Below, one piece after another: positions 24,328-33,312 of a stretch of 64,000 bases of DNA. Location: the NCBI GenBank assembly GCA_965277425.1, contig CBDICR010000005.1, positions 434,001 through 498,000 of the forward strand, given 5' to 3'. How positions within the stretch are numbered: position 1 is the first letter of the stretch; each line of letters opens with the position of its first letter. The stretch comes from Poindextera sp965277425. GTDB lineage: Bacteria; Pseudomonadota; Alphaproteobacteria; Caulobacterales; Caulobacteraceae. A model generated the notes under the pieces. It saw nothing but the letters and a program-made list of their open reading frames with translations, was not told the origin of the DNA and searched no databases. The position numbers and the translations under genes are program-made.

Positions 24328-24854
24328 GTGGGGCGCTATCTGGAAGTCCGGACGATCGGCGATGTGGAGCAGCACCTCGCGGCGATCCGCGCCTCGGCCG
24401 CGCGGGCGCAAAGCTGGATCGCCGCCCAAAACGGCGACCCGCTCGATCTTCTGCGTCGGATGAAATTTGAGCCGGTCGGATTCCACCGATCGAGGACCGG
24501 CCCCTCAACGTCATCGAGCAGATCAACCAGACCTGGACCTACGCCGTCGCGCTCTCCGCCGCGCGCGTCCTGCTGGGGCTGCACCCGGAAGCCGGGGGCT
24601 TTAAGGTCGCGCCGGGCGCGCACATGGCGCTGCCGCTCGACATTATGAGTGAGGAACCCGGCCTGGTCGGCGCCGAAACCTTCGCCGCCGTCCACCCGCG
24701 CAATAACGGCAAGCTCGCGGCGGATCTCACTAAGCTGGCGGATCGGCGGGAGACGCACCGCTACGTCTTCTTCATGTCCCCCCGCCATCCCGGCGCCCAG
24801 CGCCAACCAGCGCTGGAGCGCGACGGCGTCCAGGTCTGGTCGGTCGATGTCTGA
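24328..24854 (+). pseudogene. Hypothetical protein, frameshifted
   Basis: A GTG at 24328 with GAGGGG about 6 bases upstream opens MGRYLEVRTIGDVEQHLAAIRASAARAQSW and continues to PVGFH. Near 24487 one base is missing; in the next frame the protein continues as IEDRPLNVIEQINQTWTYAVALSAARVLLGLHPEAGGF and ends KLADRRETHRYVFFMSPRHPGAQ...VQVWSVDV at 24854. Rejoined it would be about 175 aa. I do not recognise the family; the charged NNGKLAADLTKL...HRYVFF segment slightly resembles PD-(D/E)xK-like folds, a guess only. It follows the toxin-antitoxin pair by 70 bases. Confidence 0.6.
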
Positions 24855-25018
24855 CCTGTTGACCGTAGTTGCCGCCGCCCGCGCGATACGGCGCCTGCTC
24901 TGGCCGCTGTCGCCGGCGAGCGGGCGCAAGCCGCTTCCCGTAATTCTTCGCCGCTAACACTCGCAAACACCAACATGAGGCTAGCTCCGCGCCGCCGTCG
25001 ATTTCCTGGCCCGAGCCA

Positions 25019-26965
25019 TCAGCTCTCCGCCGCGGCTCGGTTCTTCACCAGGTCGTCGACCACCGCCGGATCGGCGAGCGTCGTGGTGTCGCCGAGGTTG
25101 CCGATGTCGTTCTCGGCCACCTTGCGCAGGATGCGGCGCATGATCTTGCCCGAGCGGGTCTTGGGCAGGCCTGGGGCCCACTGGATGACATCGGGCGCGG
25201 CGAAGGGGCCGATCTCGCGCCGCACCCATTTGACCAGGTCGGCGCGAAGCGCGTCGCTCGGCGTCTGGTCGGCCTTCAACGTGACATAGGCATAGATGCC
25301 CTGGCCCTTGATCTCGTGCGGAAAGCCGACCACGGCGGCCTCGGCGACGCCATGGTGGCCGACCAGGGCGGACTCGATCTCGGCCGTGCCCAGCCGGTGG
25401 CCGGAGACGTTGATCACGTCGTCCACCCGCCCGGTGATCCAGTAATAGCCGTCCTCGTCGCGGCGGCAGCCGTCGCCGGTGAAATACTTGCCGGGATAGG
25501 TGGTGAAATAGGTGGCGATGAAGCGCTCGTGGTCGCCATAGACCGTGCGCATCTGGCCGGGCCACGAATCGATCAGGCAGAGATTGCCTTGCGTCGCGCC
25601 GTCGAGCACCTCGCCCTCGGCATCGACGATCTGCAGCTTGACCCCCGGCAGCGGCTTGGTCGCCGAGCCTGGCTTCAGCGCCGTCGCCCCCGGCAAGGGC
25701 GCGATCAGGCTCGCGCCGGTCTCGGTCTGCCACCAAGTGTCGATGATCGGGCAGCGGCCTTCGCCGACCACGCGATGATACCAGAGCCAGGCTTCGGGAT
25801 TGATCGGCTCGCCGACGGTGCCCAGCAGGCGCAGCGATTTGCGGCTGGTCTTCTTCACCGGTTCATCGCCGTCGCGCATCAGGGCCCTGAGCGCGGTTGG
25901 GGCGGTATAGAAGATCTCGACCCTGTGCTTGTCGATCACCTCCCAGAAGCGCGACACGCTCGGATAGTTGGGCACGCCCTCGAAGATCAGCGAGGTCGCG
26001 CCGTTGGCGAGCGGGCCGTAGACGATGTAGCTGTGGCCGGTCACCCAGCCCACGTCGGCGGTGCACCAGAAGACCTCGCCGGGGCGATAGTCGAAGATCA
26101 GCTCATGGGTCCACGAGGCCCAGGTCAGATAGCCGCCGGTGGTGTGCAGCACGCCCTTGGGCTTTCCGGTCGAACCGGAGGTGTAGAGGATGAAGAGCGG
26201 GTCCTCCGCCCCCATGGGTTCCGGCGGGCAGTCGGCGGAAACCCCCAAGCGGGCCTCGTCATAGGCCACGTCGCGCCCGGCCTGCATGGGCACGGCCGCG
26301 CCGGTGCGCTTGACCACGATGACGGTCTTCACGTCGGGACAGGATTTCAGCGCCTCGTCGACATTGGCCTTCAGCGGCACGATCCGCCCGCCGCGCAGGC
26401 CCTCGTCGGCGGTGATGATCAGGTGGGAGTCGCAGTCCTGGACGCGGCCCGCGATGGAGTCGGGCGAGAATCCGCCGAAGATCACCGAATGGATCGCGCC
26501 GATCCGCGCGCAGGCCAGCATGGCGTAGGCGGCCTCGGGGATCATCGGCATGTAGATGGTGATCCGGTCGCCCTTTTTGGCGCCGTTGGCCTTCAGCACA
26601 TTGGCCATGCGGCAGGTCTCGGCATGGGCCTCGGCATAGGTGATGGAGCGGCTGTCTTTCGGATCGTCGCCTTCCCAGATGAAGGCGATGTCCTTGGCGC
26701 GATGCGGCAGGTGACGATCCAGGCAGTTGGCCGAGACGTTCAGCACCCCGTCGGCGAACCAGCTTATGTGGAAGTCGTCGCGCGCGAAGGAGACATCCTT
26801 GACGATCGAAAACGGCTTGATCCAGTCCAGTCGACCGGCGACGTCGCGCCAGAATCCGTCCGGATCGGCCTCGACCCGCGTCCAGGCGGCGTCATAGGCG
26901 GCGGCGTCCATGTGGGCGCGCTGGGCCCAGGCCTCGGGAACCGGGAAAACCTCGCCTTCGCTCAT
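25019..26965 (-). CDS. acs: Acetyl-CoA synthetase
   Basis: 648 aa, normal length. AMP-binding motif YTSGSTGKPKG, DVGWVTGHSYIVYGPL, the acetate/AMP pocket DTWWQTETG, YYWITGRVDDVINVSGHRLGTAEIE, and the C-terminal PKTRSGKIMRRILRK with the lysine that is acetylated to control activity. Makes acetyl-CoA from acetate, ATP and CoA through acetyl-AMP. Divergent from zapE; the 164 bases downstream hold nothing I recognise. Confidence 0.97.
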   Translation of the reverse strand: MSEGEVFPVPEAWAQRAHMDAAAYDAAWTRVEADPDGFWRDVAGRLDWIKPFSIVKDVSFARDDFHISWFADGVLNVSANCLDRHLPHRAKDIAFIWEGDDPKDSRSITYAEAHAETCRMANVLKANGAKKGDRITIYMPMIPEAAYAMLACARIGAIHSVIFGGFSPDSIAGRVQDCDSHLIITADEGLRGGRIVPLKANVDEALKSCPDVKTVIVVKRTGAAVPMQAGRDVAYDEARLGVSADCPPEPMGAEDPLFILYTSGSTGKPKGVLHTTGGYLTWASWTHELIFDYRPGEVFWCTADVGWVTGHSYIVYGPLANGATSLIFEGVPNYPSVSRFWEVIDKHRVEIFYTAPTALRALMRDGDEPVKKTSRKSLRLLGTVGEPINPEAWLWYHRVVGEGRCPIIDTWWQTETGASLIAPLPGATALKPGSATKPLPGVKLQIVDAEGEVLDGATQGNLCLIDSWPGQMRTVYGDHERFIATYFTTYPGKYFTGDGCRRDEDGYYWITGRVDDVINVSGHRLGTAEIESALVGHHGVAEAAVVGFPHEIKGQGIYAYVTLKADQTPSDALRADLVKWVRREIGPFAAPDVIQWAPGLPKTRSGKIMRRILRKVAENDIGNLGDTTTLADPAVVDDLVKNRAAAES

Positions 26966-27081
26966 GGCTCGCCTCCTTGTCGTTGACGCCGACGACTAAG
27001 CGGACCCAGGGCTCAAGCGCAACCCGCCAAGGGCCTCAAGGGTGTTTCCAGCCGCGCCGGCGCAGGCTAACCGTCGGGGCG

Positions 27082-28203
27082 ATGACCGAGCCGCTCGCCG
27101 TCGCTTACCGGGCCCGCCTGACCCTGGGTGAGCTGAAGCCCGATCCGGCGCAAGCCTCGGCGGTGCGCGCTCTCGCCCGCCTGGAGGGCGAGCTGAACGC
27201 CTTGGGCGAACCGGGCTTCGTCGCCTCGCTGTTTCGCAAGAGCGCCGCGCCGAAGGGCGTCTATCTTTGGGGACCGGTCGGCCGCGGCAAGTCGATGCTG
27301 ATGGACCTGTTCTTCGCCGCCGCCCCCGTCGACAGGAAGCGCCGCGTCCACTTCCAGGCCTTCATGGCCGAGACCCACGCCCTGATCGGCCAGTGGCGGG
27401 ACGGCGACGCCGCCCAGCGCCGCGCCATGTTCGGCCAGGCGCGCGGCGACGACCCCATCGCGCCGACCGCCGCCCTGATCGCCGCGCGCGCGCGGCTGCT
27501 CTGCTTCGACGAGTTGCAGGTGAACGACATCGCCGACGCCATGATCCTCGGCCGGCTGTTCGAAGCCCTGTTCGAGCGCGGCGTGGTGCTGGTGGCCACC
27601 TCCAACCGGCCGCCGGACGACCTCTACAAGGACGGCATCAATCGCCAGCTCTTCCTGCCCTTCATCGCCATGCTGAGGGAGAAGACGGAGCTGGTCGGCG
27701 TCGGCGGCCCGCTGGACTATCGGCTCGACCGCCTGCGCAGCGCCGGGGTCTATTTCTCTCCCATCGATGCGGACAACGAATCCCGGTTCGACGCGCTCTG
27801 GGACGGCCTGCTGGACGGCGCCGAGGAGACCGGCGCCACGCTCGAGGTGCTCGGCCGGCGGCTGCGGCTGCCCCACGCCAGCGGCGGCCTCTTGCGCGCC
27901 TCCTTCGCCAGCCTCTGCGCGACCATGCTGGGGCCGCAGGACTATCTGGCCATCGCGGCGCGCTTCCACACCGTGCTGCTCGAAGCCGTGCCGGCGCTCG
28001 GCCCTGAAAAGCGCGACCAGGCGCGCCGGTTCATCAGCCTGATCGACGCCCTCTATGAGGCTCATGCGCGAGTGGTGATCCTGGCCGCCGCCGAGCCGAA
28101 GGAGTTGTATCCAGCCGGCGACGCCGCCTTCGACTTCCAACGCACCGCCTCGCGGCTTGAGGAAATGCGCTCCGCCGACTGGCTTGAAGCGACGGAAGGT
28201 TAG
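27082..28203 (+). CDS. zapE: Cell division protein ZapE (AFG1-like ATPase)
   Basis: 373 aa from the ATG at 27082. Walker A GPVGRGKS, RRVHFQAFM, Walker B LLCFDELQVNDIADAMILGRLF, sensor TSNRPPDDLYKDGINRQLFLPFI, RRFISLIDALYE near the end. ZapE is a peripheral ATPase that modulates the FtsZ ring. The stop overlaps that of convergent recQ in TTAG. Confidence 0.93.
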   Translation: MTEPLAVAYRARLTLGELKPDPAQASAVRALARLEGELNALGEPGFVASLFRKSAAPKGVYLWGPVGRGKSMLMDLFFAAAPVDRKRRVHFQAFMAETHALIGQWRDGDAAQRRAMFGQARGDDPIAPTAALIAARARLLCFDELQVNDIADAMILGRLFEALFERGVVLVATSNRPPDDLYKDGINRQLFLPFIAMLREKTELVGVGGPLDYRLDRLRSAGVYFSPIDADNESRFDALWDGLLDGAEETGATLEVLGRRLRLPHASGGLLRASFASLCATMLGPQDYLAIAARFHTVLLEAVPALGPEKRDQARRFISLIDALYEAHARVVILAAAEPKELYPAGDAAFDFQRTASRLEEMRSADWLEATEG

Positions 28204-30068
28204 GCCGCGGCCACCACGGCCAGGACCGCCGCGCCGTAGCGGTCGAGCTTGGCCTGGCCGACGCCGCCGACGCTGGCGAGGCCGCCGGGGCTCGACGGGC
28301 GGATCCTGGCGATCTCGGCCAGGGTGCGGTCGTGGAAGATGACATAGGGCGGCACGCCCTGGCGCGCGGCCTCTTCGCGGCGCCAGGCGCGCAGGACGTC
28401 GAACAGCGACATGTCCGTCTCCGGCACGCCCAGGGGCTCGCCGCCGCGACGTCGCCGCGGCCGGCCCGAGCGGGTGGTCGGGTCGTGGGCCTCCGGCGCG
28501 CGCCGGAGCTGGACCGTTCGCTCGCCGCGATAGACCGCGCGCACGGCCTCGCCGTCGCCCAGGCCCAGCAGAGGCCGCCCGTCATTGGGGTCCTCGCGCA
28601 CCAGGCCCTCGAACAGGAGCTGATCGATCAGGTCGCGCCAGCCGGCGGGGCTGAACTCCTTGCCGACGCCGAAGGTGGAGAGCCCGGCCTCGAACGGGCT
28701 GGGCTCCTTGGTCTTGCCCAGCAGGTGATCGACCACCCGGCCGCGCCCGAAGCGGCCGCCCAGCCGATGCACGGCGGCGAGCGCCTTGCGCGCGCCTTCG
28801 CTGACGTCGACCGCGACGGGGGGCGCGAGACACAGGTCGCACTGGCCGCAGGGCTCGACATCGATCTCGCCAAAATAGCGCCGCACCGCCGCGGCGCGAC
28901 AGCCCATGCCTTCCAGCATGGCGTAGAGCTGGCGCGCCTTGCGGGTCTGCACCTGGCGCACCTCGTCGGAGACGTCGCGGCCGGCGATCCGGCGCAACGC
29001 CCAGTTCAGGTCGGCCGGGCCGTAGAGGGTGATTCCCTCGGCCGGCGCGCCGTCTCGCCCGGCGCGGCCGATCTCTTGCCAATAGGCCTCGATCGAGGCG
29101 GGCGGATCGGCATGGATGACGAAGCGGACGTCGGCCTTGTCGATGCCCATCCCAAAGGCGATGGTCGCCACCATCACCGCGTCGTCGGCGGCGAGGAATT
29201 CCATCAGCCGCGCCTTGCGCACCGAGGCATCCAGGCCGGCATGGTAGGCCAGCGCATGGGCGCCGGCCTCGCGCAGACCGGCCGCCAGCGCATCGGCGCC
29301 GTGGCGGCTGCCGGTATAGACCACGCCGGCGCGGCCGGCCCTTTGCGTCACCAGCTCGACGACCCGCTTGTCCGCCTTGCCGGCCTTGCGCTCGGCGGCC
29401 AGGATCAGCTCGGGCCGCGCGAAGCTGTCGACGAACTCGCGCGCGTCGGTCAGGCGCAGCTCGGCCCGGATGTCCTCCCGCGTGCGCGCATCGGCGGTGG
29501 CCGTCACCGCCAGCCGCGGCGTGCGCGGGAAGAGCGAGGCCAGTTGGCCAAGCATGCGGTATTCGGGGCGGAAGTCATGGCCCCACTGGCTGACGCAGTG
29601 GGCCTCGTCGATGGCGACCAGGGCCAGATCGAGCTGGCTCAGCCGCTCCAGCATGGCTGGCTGCATCAAGCCTTCCGGCGACAGATAGAGGATGTCGAGC
29701 GCGCCGGCCTCGATCCTGGTCCAGGTTTCGCGCCGTTCAGAAGGCTCGACGGCCGAATCCAGCCTCGCCGCCGCGACCCCGGACTGGGTGAGCGCCGCCA
29801 CCTGGTCGGCCATCAACGCGATGAGCGGCGAGACGACCAGGCCGAGGCCCGGCCGGATCAGGGCGGGGATCTGATAGCAGAGGCTTTTGCCGCCGCCGGT
29901 CGGCAACACGGCCATGGCGCTGCGGCCGGCCAGGATCTCGCCGATCACCTCGCCCTGCAGGCCGCGGAAATCGGCATGGCCGAAGGTCCGGCGCAGCCGG
30001 TCGCGGGCCTCGTCAAGCAGGGGATTCGCGTCCACCGACGGCTTATGGCCGAGCGGCCGGCCCGCCAC
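28200..30068 (-). CDS. recQ: ATP-dependent DNA helicase RecQ
   Basis: 622 aa. Helicase motifs LPTGGGKSLCYQIPAL, DEAHCVSQWGHDFRPEY, SPLIALMADQV, TATAD, IAFGMGIDKADVRFVIH and QEIGRAGRDG; zinc-binding Cys set (GCRAAAVRRYFGE, EPCGQCDLC); winged helix; C-terminal HRDC domain after about residue 525 (DVLRAWRREEAARQGVPPYVIFHDRTL). 3'-5' unwinding in recombination and repair. The annotated start is a GTG; another GTG lies 11 codons in. Confidence 0.95.
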   Translation of the reverse strand: MAGRPLGHKPSVDANPLLDEARDRLRRTFGHADFRGLQGEVIGEILAGRSAMAVLPTGGGKSLCYQIPALIRPGLGLVVSPLIALMADQVAALTQSGVAAARLDSAVEPSERRETWTRIEAGALDILYLSPEGLMQPAMLERLSQLDLALVAIDEAHCVSQWGHDFRPEYRMLGQLASLFPRTPRLAVTATADARTREDIRAELRLTDAREFVDSFARPELILAAERKAGKADKRVVELVTQRAGRAGVVYTGSRHGADALAAGLREAGAHALAYHAGLDASVRKARLMEFLAADDAVMVATIAFGMGIDKADVRFVIHADPPASIEAYWQEIGRAGRDGAPAEGITLYGPADLNWALRRIAGRDVSDEVRQVQTRKARQLYAMLEGMGCRAAAVRRYFGEIDVEPCGQCDLCLAPPVAVDVSEGARKALAAVHRLGGRFGRGRVVDHLLGKTKEPSPFEAGLSTFGVGKEFSPAGWRDLIDQLLFEGLVREDPNDGRPLLGLGDGEAVRAVYRGERTVQLRRAPEAHDPTTRSGRPRRRRGGEPLGVPETDMSLFDVLRAWRREEAARQGVPPYVIFHDRTLAEIARIRPSSPGGLASVGGVGQAKLDRYGAAVLAVVAAA

Positions 30069-30082
30069 AACGACCCGCGCGC

Positions 30083-30397
30083 CTATTGCGGCGAATGCCA
30101 GCCCTTGTCGTTCATGCAGGCCTCATAGGCCGCCTGTCGCTGAATGGCGACGCGATTGACCAGGGGATTGTCCCTGGCCACCGCCTCGGCCATGGCGCTG
30201 GTCACGCCGTAGCGCGGGTCGGAATAGTTGGCGGCCTCGCTCACGTCCAGGTTGGCCGCGTCGGTGTGGCAGGCCGCCTCGTCGGCGGTCAGATGGCTTG
30301 CATCGCCGCCGCTCCAGGCCTCCGGCGCCGTGACGGCGGCGCAGGCGCCGAGCCAGACGGCGGCGGCGAGGATCATACCGGTCCTGGCGCTGATCAT
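30083..30397 (-). CDS. Small putative lipoprotein, unknown function
   Basis: 104 aa. A signal sequence ends in a lipobox LGAC (Cys 19). The mature part has two further Cys (AACHTDAAN and EACMNDKGW), likely a disulfide, and a closing MNDKGWHSP that is common in small alphaproteobacterial lipoproteins of unknown role. Lies 15 bases upstream of recQ on the same strand. Confidence 0.72.
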   Translation of the reverse strand: MISARTGMILAAAVWLGACAAVTAPEAWSGGDASHLTADEAACHTDAANLDVSEAANYSDPRYGVTSAMAEAVARDNPLVNRVAIQRQAAYEACMNDKGWHSPQ

Positions 30398-30537
30398 CGG
30401 TGAGGGACCTCGGTGCGGGCTTGGGCCGCGACCCTAGCGCCGCGCGCGAGCCTTGCAATATCCTCGCGCGATTCAATCGCTTTCGCTAAGAAACCGACGC
30501 GGCGCGGGCCGGGGCGTCCCACGGAGACGAAACGCGC

Positions 30538-32523
30538 ATGGCGAACGGGCAGGCTCGGGGGCCAGGCCGGGACGGTCGTCCCGGAGGTGGGCCGTCAACG
30601 CCCGCCCGACGCGGCCGCTCGCTGCTCGGAAGCCTGGTCTATTGGACGCTGGTGGCCGGCGTCTGGATGCTGATCGGCATCGTCGCCTTCTTCGCCGTCT
30701 TTGCGATCGATCTTCCGGACACCTCGAAGATCTTCGACGTCAAGCGCCAGCCGTCGATCTCCTATCTCGACCGCTCGGGCTCGCAGGTCGCGGTGCGCGG
30801 CAGCCAGTTCTCGCCGCCGATCGACCTGGACCAGTTGCCGCCCTATGTGCCGGCCGCCTTCGTCTCGATCGAGGACCAGCGCTTCTATCACCACTTTGGT
30901 TTCGACCTCATCGGCATGGGCCGCGCCGCCATCGCCGATCTGCGCGCCGGCCATACCGTACAGGGCGCCTCGACCATCACCCAGCAGCTTGCCCGCAACC
31001 TCTTCCTGACCCCGGATCAGACCGTGCGGCGCAAGGCGCAGGAGCTGGTGCTGGCGGTCTGGCTGGAGACCAAGTTCTCCAAAAAGCAGATCCTCTCCCT
31101 CTACCTGAACCGGGTCTATTTCGGTGAGGGCGCCTACGGCATCGAGGCCGCATCGCAGCGCTATTTCAACATACCGGCCAAGGATTTGAGCGTCGGCGAA
31201 GCGGCCTTGCTGGCCGGGCTGATGAAGGGGCCGTCGCGTTACAGCCCCGTCTCGGCCACGGATCGGGCCGAGCGGCGCGCCACCATCGTCCTGGACAAGA
31301 TGGTGGAGACCAAGGCCATCACGCCCGCCCAGCGCGACGAGGCGTTCAGCAAGCCGGTGCGGGTCTCGGTCACCATGCCGAACCAGAACGCCCAGTATTT
31401 CGTCGATTTCATCGACCAGCAGGTGCGCGCGCTGGTCGGCCAGCCACAGGAAGATCTGGTGGTGGAGACCACGCTCGACCTGCCCACCCAGGGTAATGCC
31501 GAAAACGCGGTGCATGCGGTTCTCGCCGGTCCCGCCCGCGCCCGCGGCGTGCAGCAGGCCGCCCTGGTCGCGCTCGATGGCCAGGGCCGCATCCGCGCCT
31601 ATGTCGGCGGCGCCAACTATGGCCAGAGCCAGTACGACCGCGCCAGCCTGGCCGAGCGCCAGGCCGGCTCGTCGTTCAAACCCTTCGTCTATCTGACCGC
31701 CATGGAGGCCGGGCACACGCCGCAGGAAATGGCGGTCGACCAGCCGGTGACCATCGGCGATTGGACGCCGCGAGATTTCGAGCCGCGATTCCTTGGCCCG
31801 ATCACCCTGGAGACGGCGCTCGCCCAGTCGATCAACACCGTCGCCGCCGAACTGGCCAACCAGGTCGGCACGGTCAATGTGGCGAGGACCGCGCACCGCC
31901 TGGGGATCACCTCGCCGATCCAGACCGACCCGTCGATGGCCTTGGGCGCGGTGGAGATCACGCCGATCGAGATGGCCCAGGCCTACGCCGCCTTTTCCAA
32001 CGGCGGCTATTTGACCCGGGCCTATGGAATCGAGCGGATCCGCACCGCATCGGGCAAGGTGCTTTACGACCACAATCTGAGCCCCGGCCCCCGGGTGCAG
32101 GTGATCGGCCAGCCGGCCCTGTCGGAAATGACCGAGATGCTGCGTCAGGTGATCGCCTCGGGCACCGGCGCGCGCGCGGCCGTCCCCGGCTTCGATCTGG
32201 CCGGAAAGACCGGCACCACCAGCGACTATCACGACGCCTGGTTCATTGGATTCACCGGCGGCTTCACCGCCGCCGTCTGGACCGGGCGCGACGACAACAC
32301 CGCCATGCGCGGCGTCACCGGCGGGGCGGCGCCGGCCGAGATCTGGCGCGATTTCATGGCCGCGAGCCTGCCCCGGCTGAACGTACAGCGCATTCCGGGC
32401 GGTCCGGTCCCAGCGACGCCGGTCAAGGATGCGATCGGCGATATCTTGTCGGGCGTGGCCAATGAAGAGAGCGCCGCGCCGCCGGCCGGCGCCCCGCCGG
32501 CCGCGTCCGCGCCGCCGCCTTAG
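30538..32523 (+). CDS. Class A penicillin-binding protein (PBP1A family)
   Basis: 661 aa. One N-terminal membrane span (about 29-57). GT51 glycosyltransferase domain with catalytic Glu 112 in SIEDQRFYHHFGFD and GASTITQQLARN. Transpeptidase domain with SxxK at Ser 378 to Lys 381 (GSSFKPF), SIN at Ser 431 and KTG at Lys 557. Pro/Ala-rich tail. Polymerises and cross-links peptidoglycan in the periplasm. Confidence 0.95.
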   Translation: MANGQARGPGRDGRPGGGPSTPARRGRSLLGSLVYWTLVAGVWMLIGIVAFFAVFAIDLPDTSKIFDVKRQPSISYLDRSGSQVAVRGSQFSPPIDLDQLPPYVPAAFVSIEDQRFYHHFGFDLIGMGRAAIADLRAGHTVQGASTITQQLARNLFLTPDQTVRRKAQELVLAVWLETKFSKKQILSLYLNRVYFGEGAYGIEAASQRYFNIPAKDLSVGEAALLAGLMKGPSRYSPVSATDRAERRATIVLDKMVETKAITPAQRDEAFSKPVRVSVTMPNQNAQYFVDFIDQQVRALVGQPQEDLVVETTLDLPTQGNAENAVHAVLAGPARARGVQQAALVALDGQGRIRAYVGGANYGQSQYDRASLAERQAGSSFKPFVYLTAMEAGHTPQEMAVDQPVTIGDWTPRDFEPRFLGPITLETALAQSINTVAAELANQVGTVNVARTAHRLGITSPIQTDPSMALGAVEITPIEMAQAYAAFSNGGYLTRAYGIERIRTASGKVLYDHNLSPGPRVQVIGQPALSEMTEMLRQVIASGTGARAAVPGFDLAGKTGTTSDYHDAWFIGFTGGFTAAVWTGRDDNTAMRGVTGGAAPAEIWRDFMAASLPRLNVQRIPGGPVPATPVKDAIGDILSGVANEESAAPPAGAPPAASAPPP

Positions 32524-32529
32524 GCTCGG

Positions 32530-33291
32530 TCAGGACCGGCCGACCGCGTGCAGGCGCGCGCCATGTGCGCGAAGCCAGGCCCGGTGCGGCCGCTCGTCGC
32601 CGATCAGGTCATGCACGACGGCCCAGAACCGCGACGAGTGGTTGGCTTCGATCAGATGGGCGCATTCATGCGCGCAGACATAGTCGAGCACCGCCGGAGG
32701 ACTGAGCAACAGCCGCCAGGAATAGCGGATGCGGCCGACCTCGATCCGCGCACCGAAGCCGTGCGTCCGGGGCGGGCTGCACGAGCCCCAGCGACCGCGC
32801 GCGTCGGTGACCGCGACGACGGGCATGGGCTGCCCAAGCGCCTGGGCGTGGACCTGCGTCCGCTCAACAAGCCGCCGGCGCGCCTCGGCCTTCAGCGCGC
32901 GCAGCACGGCGCGTGAAAAGGCCTCGCCGTCGCCGGCCGCCGTCAGGCTGGACGCCGCGCCGGCCGCGGCCGGACGCCATCGCGATCGCCCGGGCGCCGG
33001 GATCAGCCGGCACGGCTCGCCCAGCACCTCGATCACAGCCCCCGGGAGGAACGGCGCGGCCTGGGGCAGTTCGGCGAGGCGCGCGGCGACCCAGCCCTGG
33101 CGGGAAGCGGCGAAGGCGGCGGCCTCGGCCAGACGGCGCGCGCTCGGCGCGGTGGCGACGATCTCGCCGCGGGCCGCATCCAGCCTGAGGCTGACTCGCC
33201 TGGCCCGGCCGCTGACCCTCAGCCGCACCGCCGCGCCGCCGATATCGATCCGGTCGCCGTCCAGATAGCGCTTCTGGCTGAAAAGACCCAT
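32530..33291 (-). CDS. YgjP-like M48-type metallopeptidase domain protein
   Basis: 253 aa. Zinc site HECAH followed by a downstream His and Trp (LIEANHSSRFW), and the family stretch DARGRWGSCSPPRTHGFGARIEVGRIRYSWRLLLSPPAVLDYVCAHE. Soluble, no signal peptide. Members resemble SprT/WSS1 proteases; function mostly unproven. Convergent with the PBP gene, 6 bases apart. Confidence 0.87.
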   Translation of the reverse strand: MGLFSQKRYLDGDRIDIGGAAVRLRVSGRARRVSLRLDAARGEIVATAPSARRLAEAAAFAASRQGWVAARLAELPQAAPFLPGAVIEVLGEPCRLIPAPGRSRWRPAAAGAASSLTAAGDGEAFSRAVLRALKAEARRRLVERTQVHAQALGQPMPVVAVTDARGRWGSCSPPRTHGFGARIEVGRIRYSWRLLLSPPAVLDYVCAHECAHLIEANHSSRFWAVVHDLIGDERPHRAWLRAHGARLHAVGRS

Positions 33292-33312
33292 GCCAACCAG
33301 ATAGGCGGCGAA

